Part shown: one piece after another, positions 36,368 through 48,098 of the stretch
Layout: each line of letters begins with the position of its first letter
How positions within the stretch are numbered: the stretch's first letter is position 1
From: CAWEHU01 sp963808965
GTDB lineage: Bacteria; Pseudomonadota; Alphaproteobacteria; Acetobacterales; Acetobacteraceae
Assembly (NCBI GenBank): GCA_963808965.1
Contig: CAWEHU010000016.1
Coordinates: 1 to 64,000 of the forward strand
DNA: 64,000 nt
Reading direction: 5' to 3'
Translations under genes and position numbers: made by a program
The notes under the pieces: model-generated
What the model was told of the DNA's origin: nothing
What the model saw: the letters and a program-made list of their open reading frames with translations, nothing else
Database searches by the model: none

Positions 36368-37309
36368 ATGCAGATTTTTCACGACTGGCGAAATCTCCCG
36401 CGCTCCGCACGTGGCGCCACGGTCGCGCTCGGGAACTTTGACGGCGTGCATCTCGGCCATGTCCGGGTGGTGCGCGCCGCGCACGCCGCCCGGCCCGAGG
36501 CTTCACTCTCGGTGCTGACCTTCGAGCCGCACCCGCGGGAGGTGTTTCGCCCGGACGACCCGCCGTTCCGGCTGACGCTGTCCGCTGAGCGGGCCGAAGC
36601 CCTGGCCGCTCTCGGCGTGACCGTGCTGTTCGAGCTGCCGTTCGACCACGCCTTTAGCCTTATGTCGCACGAGGCGTTCGTGACCGAGGTGCTGCAGGAG
36701 GGCCTCGGCGCGAAACACCTCGCCTGCGGCTTGGATTTTGCCTTCGGGCATCGCCGGGGCGGCGACACCACATTTCTTGCGAGGCGCGCGGAAGAACTGG
36801 GGATCGGACTCTCGCTGGTTCCCGCACTGGCCGATGCCCAAGGCCCGCTTTCGTCCAGTCGTATCCGGCGGGAGTTGCAGGACGGCTATCCCGAGCGTGC
36901 TACCGCCGAGCTCGGCCGGCCCTGGACCATCCGCGGCGAGGTGGCGCACGGCGACAAGCTGGGCCGGACCATCGGTTTCCCGACGATCAACGTGCCACTC
37001 GGACGCCATCTGGAACCTGCCCGGGGGGTCTATGCTGTCACCGTGCGGTTGCCCGACAGGAGCGTGCTTGCTGGCGTCGCCAATATTGGGCGTCGCCCGA
37101 CCGTAGGCCCCGGGCTCGAAAGCCGGCTCGAGGTCTATATGTTCGACTTCGAGGGCGATCTGTACGGTGCGGAAGTGGCCGTCGCACTGCACGCCTATCT
37201 ACGGCCGGAGGAGAAATTTCCGAGTCTGGAAGCAATGAAAGTCCAAATCGCGGCCGATGCGGCCGAGGCGCGGCGAATCCTTGACCCCGCCGCCCGGCCC
37301 TCAGCATAG
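36368..37309 (+). CDS. ribF: Bifunctional riboflavin kinase / FAD synthetase RibF
   Basis: 313 residues. N-terminal FMN adenylyltransferase half: TVALGNFDGVHLGHVRVV (nucleotide-binding loop), LTFEPHPREVF, LSSSRIRREL. C-terminal riboflavin kinase half: GDKLGRTIGFPTINVPL (GxTxGFPT) and GVANIGRRPT. It makes FMN and FAD. ATG 36368 begins the protein, and ileS follows in the same direction. Confidence 0.95.
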   Translation: MQIFHDWRNLPRSARGATVALGNFDGVHLGHVRVVRAAHAARPEASLSVLTFEPHPREVFRPDDPPFRLTLSAERAEALAALGVTVLFELPFDHAFSLMSHEAFVTEVLQEGLGAKHLACGLDFAFGHRRGGDTTFLARRAEELGIGLSLVPALADAQGPLSSSRIRRELQDGYPERATAELGRPWTIRGEVAHGDKLGRTIGFPTINVPLGRHLEPARGVYAVTVRLPDRSVLAGVANIGRRPTVGPGLESRLEVYMFDFEGDLYGAEVAVALHAYLRPEEKFPSLEAMKVQIAADAAEARRILDPAARPSA

Positions 37310-37432
37310 TCGGGCGCATGGGACCCGTGTATAGGGCTGCGCGAATTACCGTCCCGGCATCTCGCTAGATCGCCGGGATCCCCTACGCGCCCCTTCACCA
37401 TTTCGCGGCCTCGGCCGCCCGAGACCTGTTCC

Positions 37433-40250
<2,818 letters not shown>

Positions 40251-40269
40251 TGCGAGCGTCTTCTCCGAC

Positions 40270-40785
40270 ATGACCCACACCGGTCACACCGGTCTCGGCC
40301 TGCTCGTCGCTTTCCTCGTGCTGGCGGCCGACCAGGCCAGTAAGTGGTGGGTGCTGAACGTGCTCCATCTTCCGGAAGTCGGCCAGATCGTGTTGCTGCC
40401 GATTCTGAGTCTCACGATGGTCTGGAACCGGGGCGTCACCTTCGGGCTCCTCAATAGCTTCGGAGGGTGGAGTTCGCTCGCGCTCGCCGCCGTGGCACTG
40501 GCAGTGGTGGTTGCGCTCGGTGTTTGGCTGCGCCGGGCCGAGTCGCGGGTGGTCGCGGTCGCGCTCGGCGCCATTGCGGGTGGGGCGATCGGCAACGTGA
40601 TCGACCGCCTGCGCTTCGGCGCCGTCGTCGATTTCATCCACGCCCACGCCTGGGGTTGGTCCTGGTACGTTTTCAACGTCGCCGACGCGGCGATCGTATG
40701 TGGGGTCGCCGCGCTCGTACTGGAGAGCCTGCTGCCCAAACCCTCGCGCAATACCCCGGACGGTATGAGGCAGGGTTGGCCCTGA
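40270..40785 (+). CDS. lspA: Lipoprotein signal peptidase
   Basis: 171 residues, four membrane segments. Catalytic aspartates in GNVIDRLRFGAVVDFIH and FNVADAAIVCG. LspA is the aspartic protease that cleaves prolipoproteins after lipidation. ATG 40270 begins 19 bp after ileS, in the usual ileS-lspA order. It would serve lipoproteins such as those at 40829 and 41314. Confidence 0.93.
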   Translation: MTHTGHTGLGLLVAFLVLAADQASKWWVLNVLHLPEVGQIVLLPILSLTMVWNRGVTFGLLNSFGGWSSLALAAVALAVVVALGVWLRRAESRVVAVALGAIAGGAIGNVIDRLRFGAVVDFIHAHAWGWSWYVFNVADAAIVCGVAALVLESLLPKPSRNTPDGMRQGWP

Positions 40786-40828
40786 CCCGAGGCTTGCGGT
40801 ACGCGGACCCCGCGATTAAGGAGGGCCG

Positions 40829-41293
40829 ATGATGCGATATGCGACCCCTCTGCTGCTTGCCGGCCTCGCGGCATTGGCCCTGTCTGCCTGCGGCAGCGAT
40901 GACGTGACGCGGAAATTCGGTACCAGCCGCGAGGGCCAGGAAGAGGTCCGGGCCAGCGCCCTGCCGCCACTCTCGGTTCCTCCGGTTCTCGCCCAACGGC
41001 CCCCACGCGCCGGCGCGCGCCCGCCCGATGATGCAGCTATCGCGGGGTCGGCGGGTACTCCGAGCGTCGGGGCACCCCCGGTCACACCGGGGCAGGATGC
41101 GCTGATTGAGGCAGCGGGTCCCTCCGCTCCGGCGAACATTCGGGAGCGGGTCGACCGGGACGCGCAGATCGAGCGTCAGGACCCGGGCTTCACCGACGCC
41201 CTCTTGTTCGGCCCCCCGGAAACCCGGCAAAGCGCAGGCGGCGAGCCGATCATCCAACATGGTAGCAAGAGTTGGCTGGGCAGCATCTTCTAG
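40829..41293 (+). CDS. DUF3035-like lipoprotein 1
   Basis: 154 residues. Signal peptide with lipobox ALSAC (Cys21). Central PPLSVPP, then TPGQDALIEAAGPSAPANIR and DPGFTDALLFGPPE, resembling the DUF3035 family. ATG 40829 follows AAGGAGGGCCG. It is paralogous with the next gene and of unknown function. Confidence 0.72.
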   Translation: MMRYATPLLLAGLAALALSACGSDDVTRKFGTSREGQEEVRASALPPLSVPPVLAQRPPRAGARPPDDAAIAGSAGTPSVGAPPVTPGQDALIEAAGPSAPANIRERVDRDAQIERQDPGFTDALLFGPPETRQSAGGEPIIQHGSKSWLGSIF

Positions 41294-41313
41294 GCCGGCG
41301 CAGGCCTCGCGGC

Positions 41314-41913
41314 ATGACCGTCGTTACGCCCTTCATCCCGCTTCGGCGGGCCAGGTTGGCCGCCCGGATCCGCAGCGTGCTCGTCCTTGCCGGCCTTGCC
41401 CTCACGATCACCGGCTGCGGGGACAGCATCACCCGCACGATCGGGCTGGTCCGGGATGCTCCCGACGAGTTCACAGTGACTACTCGCGCCCCGCTCGCCA
41501 TGCCGCCGAGCTTCGACTTACCGCCGCCGACGCCCGGATTGCCACGCCCGCAGGAGACGCCGGAGCGCATCCAGGCGGAGGAGGCGTTGGTTCCTCAAAC
41601 GGCGCTCGGCGCCGCGCCGGCCGCCGAAACGCCGGGACAGAGAGCGCTCGTCCAAGCCGCGGGTCCGCCTGCGCCGTCAGATATCCGTCGCGAGGTCAAC
41701 GTTGAGGCCAGTCTCGATCGCCCGAGGCAGACCTTCACCGACCGGCTCATGTTTTGGCAATCGCCTCCGCCGCCCGGCACCGTCGTTGATGCCGAGAAGG
41801 AAGCGCGACGCATTCGGGAGAATGCAGCCCTCGGCCAGAGTGTGGAGAAAGGCGATACGCCGATCGTGCAGCCCAAGCGTCGCAGCCTGCTCGGGACCAT
41901 TGACCCGTTCTAA
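41314..41913 (+). CDS. DUF3035-like lipoprotein 2
   Basis: 199 residues. Signal peptide with lipobox (LTITGC). The DUF3035 signature is clear: DAPDEFTVTTRAPLAMPPSF and DLPPPTPGLPRP. TPGQRALVQAAGPPAPSDIR and TFTDRLMFWQSPPPP match the upstream lipoprotein. DUF3035 genes commonly sit beside lspA in alphaproteobacteria, suggesting an envelope role. ATG 41314 is 20 bp after the first copy. Confidence 0.8.
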   Translation: MTVVTPFIPLRRARLAARIRSVLVLAGLALTITGCGDSITRTIGLVRDAPDEFTVTTRAPLAMPPSFDLPPPTPGLPRPQETPERIQAEEALVPQTALGAAPAAETPGQRALVQAAGPPAPSDIRREVNVEASLDRPRQTFTDRLMFWQSPPPPGTVVDAEKEARRIRENAALGQSVEKGDTPIVQPKRRSLLGTIDPF

Positions 41914-41961
41914 ATCCCGGCCGGTTCTGGAGGCCGAGCGAACAGGCTAGAGTCGCGCGTC

Positions 41962-43689
41962 ATGGAGTCGCGCATCCGCCTGCTGCCCGAAACGACGGTA
42001 AACCGCATCGCCGCGGGCGAGGTGATCGAACGGCCTGCCGCAGCGGTGAAGGAGCTGGTGGAGAATGCGCTTGATGCGGGCGCCCGCCGGATCGCGGTGT
42101 CGCTGGAGGAAGGCGGCATAACCGGCATCGAGGTTGCCGATGACGGCGTCGGGATGAATGCCGCCGAGCTTCGGGTGGCGGTGCAGCGCCACGCCACCTC
42201 CAAGCTCCCCGACGACAATCTGGTGCGCATCGCGACTCTGGGATTCCGGGGCGAGGCGCTGCCTTCCATCGCATCCGCGGCCCGCCTCGCCATCACCTCG
42301 CGCCCGCGTACCGTCGAGCACGCCTGCATGATCCGGGTCGAAGGCGGTCGGGTATCCGAGGTCGCGCCCTGCGCTGGACCGCCAGGGACGCGGGCGGTGG
42401 TGCGCGACCTGTTCTTTGCCACGCCGGCGCGGCGGAAATTCCTCAAGCATCCTCGCAGCGAGGCCGAGCACGCTGAGGCAGCGCTCCGGCGGCTGGCGCT
42501 TGCTGCGCCCGGAGTTGCGTTCCGGCTGGAGAGTGACGGGCGGTTGATCTTCGATCTGCCGGCGCAGGAATCTCGGGCGCGTGTAGTGGCGCTGCTAGGA
42601 CGGGAAGCGGCCGGCGCCTTGTTGCCGATCTCGGGCGAGCGCGGTGCCCTGTCGCTGAGCGGATACGTTGGCACTCCGACTCTGACCCGGGCGACAGCCC
42701 AAGCGCAATTTTTGGTCGTCAACGGGCGGCCGGTGGCCGATCCGATGCTGCGGGCCGCGGTGCGGGTCGCCTACCGCGCGGTGATCGCCACGGGACGGCA
42801 TCCGGTGGTGGCGCTGTTCCTCGATCTCCCGCTCGATGAGCTGGACGTGAACGTGCATCCTGCCAAGACCGAACTGCGCTTTCACGACCCCGGCGCGGTG
42901 CGGTCGCTCATCATCGGCACGATCGGCCGCGTGCTGGCCGGAGGTGCGGCGACTGCCGTGCCCACGTCCCGGCCTCAACTCGCGTTAACGCCGATGCGGC
43001 CGCCGAGCACGGGTCGGTTCCCCGCGCCGGGATTCGCCGAAAGCCAACTACCGCTCGCGGACGGGCCCGCCGCGCGCGTGCTGCCGGACCCGCTTCCTGT
43101 TCCCGGATATCCACTCGGCGCGCCCGTGGCCCAGGTGCTGGACACGTACGTGATCGCCGTCGCCGACGACGGCAGCCTCGTTCTGGTCGATCAGCATGCC
43201 GCTCATGAGCGCCTGACCCATGAGACCCTGCGCGCGCAGATGCTCGATGGCGGCGTACGTGCGCAGCCGCTGCTGCTGCCGGCGGTTATCGATCTGCCGA
43301 TGGCCGATGCCGCGCGGCTGCTCGCGCGCACGGCGGAGCTGGCGCGGCTCGGCCTGGAGATCGAAGCCTTCGGTGGTGGGGCGGTTTTGGTCCGGGCGCT
43401 TCCTGCCGCCCTGGGCGCGCCTGACCCACGGCCGCTGCTGCGGGATCTCGCAGACGAACTGGCTGAGATCGAGGAGAGCACGATGCTCGCGGCCCGGCTC
43501 GATGCGGTCATCGCGCGCCTCGCCTGTCATGGCAGCATTCGTGCGGGAAGGCGGCTGGCGCCTGCGGAGATGGATACCTTGCTGCGCCGGATGGAGGCGA
43601 CTCCGCGTGCCGCGACGTGCAGTCACGGCCGCCCGACCTTCCTCAAGCTTTCGAGGGCCGAGATCGAGCGCTTATTCGGGCGTCGCTGA
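41962..43689 (+). CDS. mutL: DNA mismatch repair endonuclease MutL
   Basis: 575 residues. GHKL ATPase motifs: GEVIERP (19-25), ENALDAG (34-40), DDGVGM (60-65), GFRGEAL (94-100). The C-terminal half contains the endonuclease motif DQHAAHERLTHE near residue 410, fitting DQHA(X)2E(X)4E. It links mismatch detection to strand incision, as in bacteria without MutH. ATG 41962 begins at the conserved N-terminus. Confidence 0.96.
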   Translation: MESRIRLLPETTVNRIAAGEVIERPAAAVKELVENALDAGARRIAVSLEEGGITGIEVADDGVGMNAAELRVAVQRHATSKLPDDNLVRIATLGFRGEALPSIASAARLAITSRPRTVEHACMIRVEGGRVSEVAPCAGPPGTRAVVRDLFFATPARRKFLKHPRSEAEHAEAALRRLALAAPGVAFRLESDGRLIFDLPAQESRARVVALLGREAAGALLPISGERGALSLSGYVGTPTLTRATAQAQFLVVNGRPVADPMLRAAVRVAYRAVIATGRHPVVALFLDLPLDELDVNVHPAKTELRFHDPGAVRSLIIGTIGRVLAGGAATAVPTSRPQLALTPMRPPSTGRFPAPGFAESQLPLADGPAARVLPDPLPVPGYPLGAPVAQVLDTYVIAVADDGSLVLVDQHAAHERLTHETLRAQMLDGGVRAQPLLLPAVIDLPMADAARLLARTAELARLGLEIEAFGGGAVLVRALPAALGAPDPRPLLRDLADELAEIEESTMLAARLDAVIARLACHGSIRAGRRLAPAEMDTLLRRMEATPRAATCSHGRPTFLKLSRAEIERLFGRR

Positions 43690-43773
43690 CCGCGACAGCG
43701 TTGCGACCCGCCATTGCGCAACTCGCCAATGGTCGCGCAAGGTTCCGGGCTCCGCGCCCGTACGGGTATCAGA

Positions 43774-44556
43774 ATGAGCCCTTCCACACCCGGCCAGCAC
43801 TCTGCCCCGGACCCACCCCACAAGCCCGAAGCGATGGTTCCCTGCATCAGCTGCCGGGCGCTCATAAGCCGCGAAGCGAAGCTGTGCCCAACCTGCCGCT
43901 CCTATCAGGTCAACTGGAAAAACGATCTCGCCTACTTTGGCAGTACGGCGGGGTTTATCGCGATCCTCGCTTCCGCTGTGACCTTCATCTCGGGCCAGCT
44001 CGCCGAAGGCTGGCGGGTTGCCACATGGAAGGACATCATCCAGCCGGTCTACTTCGAGTATCCGGGTGACGTCGCGTTCATCAACTCAGGCGACGGCGAT
44101 GCCGTGGTCGCGTCGGTCGATGTGACCTGGGGTAAGTCGCCGCGCAACACGGTCAACATCCCGATCAACAAACCGGTGCCGAAGGATGGATTCGTGGTCG
44201 TGACACTCAAATCACCGTTCGAGGATCCGTTGAATATCGATAACGCACACTGGGCCAAGAATACGACAGGCGTGCCCAGCCCGAAACTGTTTGCCGAGTC
44301 GATGCGCTACGGCGACCGGCGCCGCTGCGCCGAGCACCATTTCTACAACGCCGGCCACCTTGTGTTCCGGCGTATCGACGGGCTGGAACCGGACAAGCGC
44401 CTGGTCAGCGCACCGGTGATTGCGAATCTCAATATCGTGTCGCTGCACTCCGGCGCGGTTGTCACGACGCCCCTGCAAGATATGCGGGTGACGTTTCTGT
44501 TCATCCCGGGCAATCGCCCGGAATGCACCGATGAAGCCTTCGAGCTCAGGGGATAG
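43774..44556 (+). CDS. Zinc-ribbon membrane protein of unknown function
   Basis: About 260 residues. N-terminal zinc ribbon CISCRALISREAKLCPTC (two CxxC), one membrane segment (STAGFIAILASAVTFISGQL), then an extracytoplasmic beta-rich domain with GKSPRNTVNIPINKPVPK and ADKRLVSAP-like strand. I do not recognise the C-terminal domain. Start ATG 43774 is a choice among in-frame candidates at 43714 and 43729. Confidence 0.6.
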   Translation: MSPSTPGQHSAPDPPHKPEAMVPCISCRALISREAKLCPTCRSYQVNWKNDLAYFGSTAGFIAILASAVTFISGQLAEGWRVATWKDIIQPVYFEYPGDVAFINSGDGDAVVASVDVTWGKSPRNTVNIPINKPVPKDGFVVVTLKSPFEDPLNIDNAHWAKNTTGVPSPKLFAESMRYGDRRRCAEHHFYNAGHLVFRRIDGLEPDKRLVSAPVIANLNIVSLHSGAVVTTPLQDMRVTFLFIPGNRPECTDEAFELRG

Positions 44557-44819
44557 GTCTTCAACGGGCAGTTAATCGCCCAAACGCCGGCTCGCCCCCT
44601 CAAGATCCGGCGGGTACCGCATCCGCTCCGCGTGGCCGTCCTGCACGATCGGGGGCCCGCCGCGAGCACGGGGGCAACCATCTCTAGTTTCTAGACTTGC
44701 GCACGCAACAAAAGCTCCTTCCCGCTGTTGCTCCCAAGCACCTCGGGATTTACCGTTCGCTCGAACGGCTCGGTACAGAGCCCGTTGGGAAACGTCTGGC
44801 TCAAGAGGGAACGCAGTCA

Positions 44820-46046
44820 ATGAATGTCTCCCGCCGAACCGTCTTGGGCGCCGCCGCCGCTGCATCCCTGCCCTGTGTCGGGCTCCGGGCGGAGGAGCCC
44901 AAAATCAAGATCGGTGTTCTGACCGATCTCTCGGGACCCTACCGCGAGACCACCGGCCAGACCTCGGTGATATGCGCACGGCAGGCCGTCGAGGACTTCC
45001 GTGCCTCAGGCGGAAAGCTGGATGTCGAGATAATCAGCGCCGACCACCGCAACGATCCCGCGCGGGGCGCCCTCATCGCGCGCGCCTGGTGCGACCGAGC
45101 AGAAGTTGATGCCATCGCTGACGTTCCGAATTCCGGGGTCGCGTTGGCTGTCGCGAAGATCTGCCGGGAGAAGGACAAAATGTTGCTGAACGCTAGCGCG
45201 ACGGCCCTGGCGCTGACCGGCGCGCAATGCAGCCCGAACACGATCGTTTGGAGCTTCGACAATTATACGCTCGCCAAGTCGACGGGCGGCGCGATGGTGA
45301 AGACCGGCGGCGATACATGGTTCTTTATCACCGCCGATTACGTCTTCGGGCATTCACTGGAAGAGCAAGCCGCGAAGATTGTGACCGAGTCAGGTGGAAA
45401 GGTGCTGGGCCACGCGGTCTATCCGTTTCCGGACACATTCGATTTTAGCACGCAACTGCACGAGGCAGGCAAGAGCGGGGCGAAGGTGCTGGGTCTAGCC
45501 AATTCGGGGACTGACGCGCTCAACTGCATCACTCAGGCTCAGGATCTCGGACTCCGTGCTTCGGGTCTCAAAATCGCTCCGTTGCTGATGTACATTACCG
45601 ACGTGCACGCGCTCGGACTTCAGCTTGCGGGCGGGCTGAACGTGACCGAGACATTCTACTGGAATCTAAACGATCGCACCCGCGCCTTCACCAATCGCGT
45701 GCGCCCGAAGACCCCGAATAATTTACCCAACCAAGCACACGCGAGCGTCTATTCAAGCGTGCTGCACTACCTCAAGGTGGCTGCGGCAATGGGAGCGGCC
45801 GAGGCGAAGAGGAGCGGGGCCGCGACCGTGTCGCGCATGAAGCAGACCCCGACCGATGACGACGCTTTCGGAAGTGGCAGCATCCGCGAAAACGGCCGTG
45901 GCGTGTTCCCGGCCTTTCTGTTCCGGGTGAAAACCGCTGATGAGAGCCGCGGACCCTGGGATCTATACGATCTCGTCTCCACGACGCCGGCAGCGGAGGC
46001 CGTGCGCCCGCTCGGGCAGACCGGATGCAATCTCGTGCACGCCTGA
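44820..46046 (+). CDS. ABC transporter substrate-binding protein (branched-chain amino acid type)
   Basis: 408 residues. Tat-type signal (SRRTVLGAAAAASLPC), then IKIGVLTDLSGPYRETTGQT and ADHRNDPARGALIARAWCDR, the type I periplasmic-binding fold of LivJ-like proteins. Downstream: NASATALALTGAQCSPNTIV, TADYVFGHSLEEQAAKI. It would bind an amino acid or small acid for uptake. No permease or ATPase genes adjoin it, so its transporter is elsewhere or it senses ligand. ATG 44820. Confidence 0.9.
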   Translation: MNVSRRTVLGAAAAASLPCVGLRAEEPKIKIGVLTDLSGPYRETTGQTSVICARQAVEDFRASGGKLDVEIISADHRNDPARGALIARAWCDRAEVDAIADVPNSGVALAVAKICREKDKMLLNASATALALTGAQCSPNTIVWSFDNYTLAKSTGGAMVKTGGDTWFFITADYVFGHSLEEQAAKIVTESGGKVLGHAVYPFPDTFDFSTQLHEAGKSGAKVLGLANSGTDALNCITQAQDLGLRASGLKIAPLLMYITDVHALGLQLAGGLNVTETFYWNLNDRTRAFTNRVRPKTPNNLPNQAHASVYSSVLHYLKVAAAMGAAEAKRSGAATVSRMKQTPTDDDAFGSGSIRENGRGVFPAFLFRVKTADESRGPWDLYDLVSTTPAAEAVRPLGQTGCNLVHA

Positions 46047-46120
46047 AACGTCCCGTTCGCTTCCGCCTCTCCGCGGGAGGGGCAGCGTGCGCCAGACCTC
46101 CTCGGTGGACGGGCGGCGGC

Positions 46121-46774
46121 TCAGGCCCGCCGGAGCAGGAAGAGCGCCTGTTCCCCGAACAGGTTGGCGAGGCGCGGGAATCTTCGCCAGGGGGCCCGAT
46201 TGCCGGCGTCGTCAGCGGCTAGCCAGCGCTCGACCGCATAGCCCTCCTGCCGGCAGAGGTCGAAAAAATCGTTGATCGTGCAGGGATGTATGTTCGGCGT
46301 CTCGTACCAGGGGCGGTCCCACGTCGGCGTCATCGGCATTCGGCCCTGGCGCAGCAATTGCCATCGGACCTGCCAATGGCCAAAATTTGGGAAGCTGACC
46401 ACTGCGCGCGCGCCGATGCGCAACATCTGCCGCAGTACTGCAAGCGGTCGCTCCACCGCCTGCAAGGTGCGCGACAGCACGACATAATCGAACGCGGAAT
46501 CGGGATAATACGCGAGATCTGTGTCGGCGTCGCCGTGCATCACCGGCAAACCGTGGGCTACCGCGCGCGTGACCTCGCCCATGTCGATCTCAATTCCGCG
46601 CGCGTCACAGCCTTTTGTGCGAAACAGATGATCGATGAGCGTGCCATCTCCGCAGCCAATATCAAGCACGCGCGCGCCGGGTGCAATCATTTCGGCGATG
46701 AGACGCAGATCAACTCGCATGTTCTTGGCCACGAAGCGGATGGCTTCGGGGGGAATCGGCGACAGCTTGTTCAT
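46121..46774 (-). CDS. metW: MetW, methionine biosynthesis protein
   Basis: 217 residues, methyltransferase-like fold: GARVLDIGCGDGTLIDHLF and SAFDYVVLSRTLQAVERPLA. MetW assists homoserine O-acyltransferase in methionine synthesis in bacteria with metXW. Its ATG shares ATGA with the metX stop (46771-46774), so the two are coupled. The family ends as here. Confidence 0.93.
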   Translation of the reverse strand: MNKLSPIPPEAIRFVAKNMRVDLRLIAEMIAPGARVLDIGCGDGTLIDHLFRTKGCDARGIEIDMGEVTRAVAHGLPVMHGDADTDLAYYPDSAFDYVVLSRTLQAVERPLAVLRQMLRIGARAVVSFPNFGHWQVRWQLLRQGRMPMTPTWDRPWYETPNIHPCTINDFFDLCRQEGYAVERWLAADDAGNRAPWRRFPRLANLFGEQALFLLRRA

Positions 46775-47931
46775 CCCGGCGCAAGACCCGCGTGCAGCGC
46801 ACAGCCCTCCAGGAAACCTGCGAGCGTGCGATGGAAGTCCGGTTCGTCGAGCAGGAAGGCATCGTGGCCCTTGTCGGTCGGTATCTCCACAAAGCTGACA
46901 TTTGCCCCGGCCCGGTTCAGCGCCCGCGCCATGTCCCGGCTCTCGGCGGTCGGAAACAGCCAGTCGGAGGTGAATGAAACGATACAGAAGCGGGTCCGGG
47001 TGCCGTGGAATGCCGCCGCGAGATCGCCTCCATGATCCGCCGCCAGATCAAAATAATCCATCGCGCGGGTGATTGTCAGATAGGAGTTCGCATCAAACCG
47101 ACGCACGAACGTACTGCCCTGATAGTGAAGATAGCTCTCCACCTCGAACATGTCGCCGAAGAGGCTGATCGCTTCCTGGCTATCCTTCGGCGCGGCCTGC
47201 AATCTGCGCCCGAACTTGCGCGTGAGCGCCTGTTCCGAGACGTACGTGATGTGTGCGCACATCCTCGCGACGGCGAGGCCGCGAGCGGGAATCCTGCCTG
47301 TCTGCCAGTAGCGTCCGCCCTGCCAGTCGGGATCGGCGAAGATCGCCTGGCGCCCGACTTCGTGAAAAGCGATGTTCTGCGCCGAGTGATACGCCGCAGC
47401 GGCGACCGGCACCGCGGCGAACACGGCATCCGGGTAAGAGGCGGCCCATTCCAGCGCCTGCATACCCCCCATCGAGCCGCCGAGCACCGCGAACAGGCGC
47501 CGAATGCCCAGGTGATCGATGAGGTGCTTCTGTGCGCGCACCATGTCGCGGATAGTGACAGGCGGGAAGTCGGTCCCCCACGGCTGGTCCCCGTCGTCGC
47601 GCAAGCTGCGCGGGCCCGTGCTGCCCATGCATCCGCCCAGCACGTTGGCGCAAATCACGAAGAAGCGGTCGGTGTCCACGGGCCGCGTCGGCCCGACTAC
47701 CAGATCCCACCACCCTTCCTTTCCCGTCACCGGGTGCGTTTCGGCGACATATTGATCGCCGGTGAGGGCGTGGCACACGAGCACCGCGTTCGACCGATCG
47801 GCATTCAGGGTTCCGTAGGTCCGGAAGGCGATATCAACCCGGCGCAGATGCGCCCCGCAGTCCAGCGTCATGCCGTCCTGGAACGTGACGTGCTGGTGCG
47901 GGATCTCGGTAAGTGTGTCTGCCCGATCCAT
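46771..47931 (-). CDS. metX: Homoserine O-acetyltransferase MetX
   Basis: 386 residues, alpha/beta hydrolase. VICANVLGGCMGSTGPRSL and LFAVLGGSMGGMQALEWAAS with catalytic Ser, then IPTDKGHDAFLLDEPDFH with the catalytic His. It makes O-acetyl- or O-succinyl-homoserine in methionine synthesis. Sequence alone does not separate the acyl donors. ATG 47931 follows GCAGGCC. In-frame ATG at 47952 is possible. Divergent from chorismate mutase. Confidence 0.93.
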   Translation of the reverse strand: MDRADTLTEIPHQHVTFQDGMTLDCGAHLRRVDIAFRTYGTLNADRSNAVLVCHALTGDQYVAETHPVTGKEGWWDLVVGPTRPVDTDRFFVICANVLGGCMGSTGPRSLRDDGDQPWGTDFPPVTIRDMVRAQKHLIDHLGIRRLFAVLGGSMGGMQALEWAASYPDAVFAAVPVAAAAYHSAQNIAFHEVGRQAIFADPDWQGGRYWQTGRIPARGLAVARMCAHITYVSEQALTRKFGRRLQAAPKDSQEAISLFGDMFEVESYLHYQGSTFVRRFDANSYLTITRAMDYFDLAADHGGDLAAAFHGTRTRFCIVSFTSDWLFPTAESRDMARALNRAGANVSFVEIPTDKGHDAFLLDEPDFHRTLAGFLEGCALHAGLAPG

Positions 47932-48098
47932 CGATGGCCTGCATAGGCGCATGAAAGGCGGCGAAGCAACCTCGGATGCGCACGCCAAAACGTGCATGCG
48001 CCAGGGTTTCCAGCCCAACGAGGTTCCGCTATCAGTTCCGCCCCCTTCTCGGCTAGCAGGGGGCTACCAAGCACCATCAAGTCGCAGGCGCATATCCA

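Noticed and set aside
44572..44865. Minus-strand ORF with GCPRARGGPPIVQDGHAERM
   Set aside because: Only part looks protein-like, there is no recognised family, and it overlaps the upstream region of the substrate-binding gene.
47005..47946. 313-codon plus-strand frame
   Set aside because: Opposite metX, low-complexity; shadow.
47932..48098. SAM-type riboswitch upstream of metX
   Set aside because: The 168-bp divergent gap has a partial GCGCATGCACG-type stem but does not match the SAM-II, SAH or SAM-I consensus as I can recall it.
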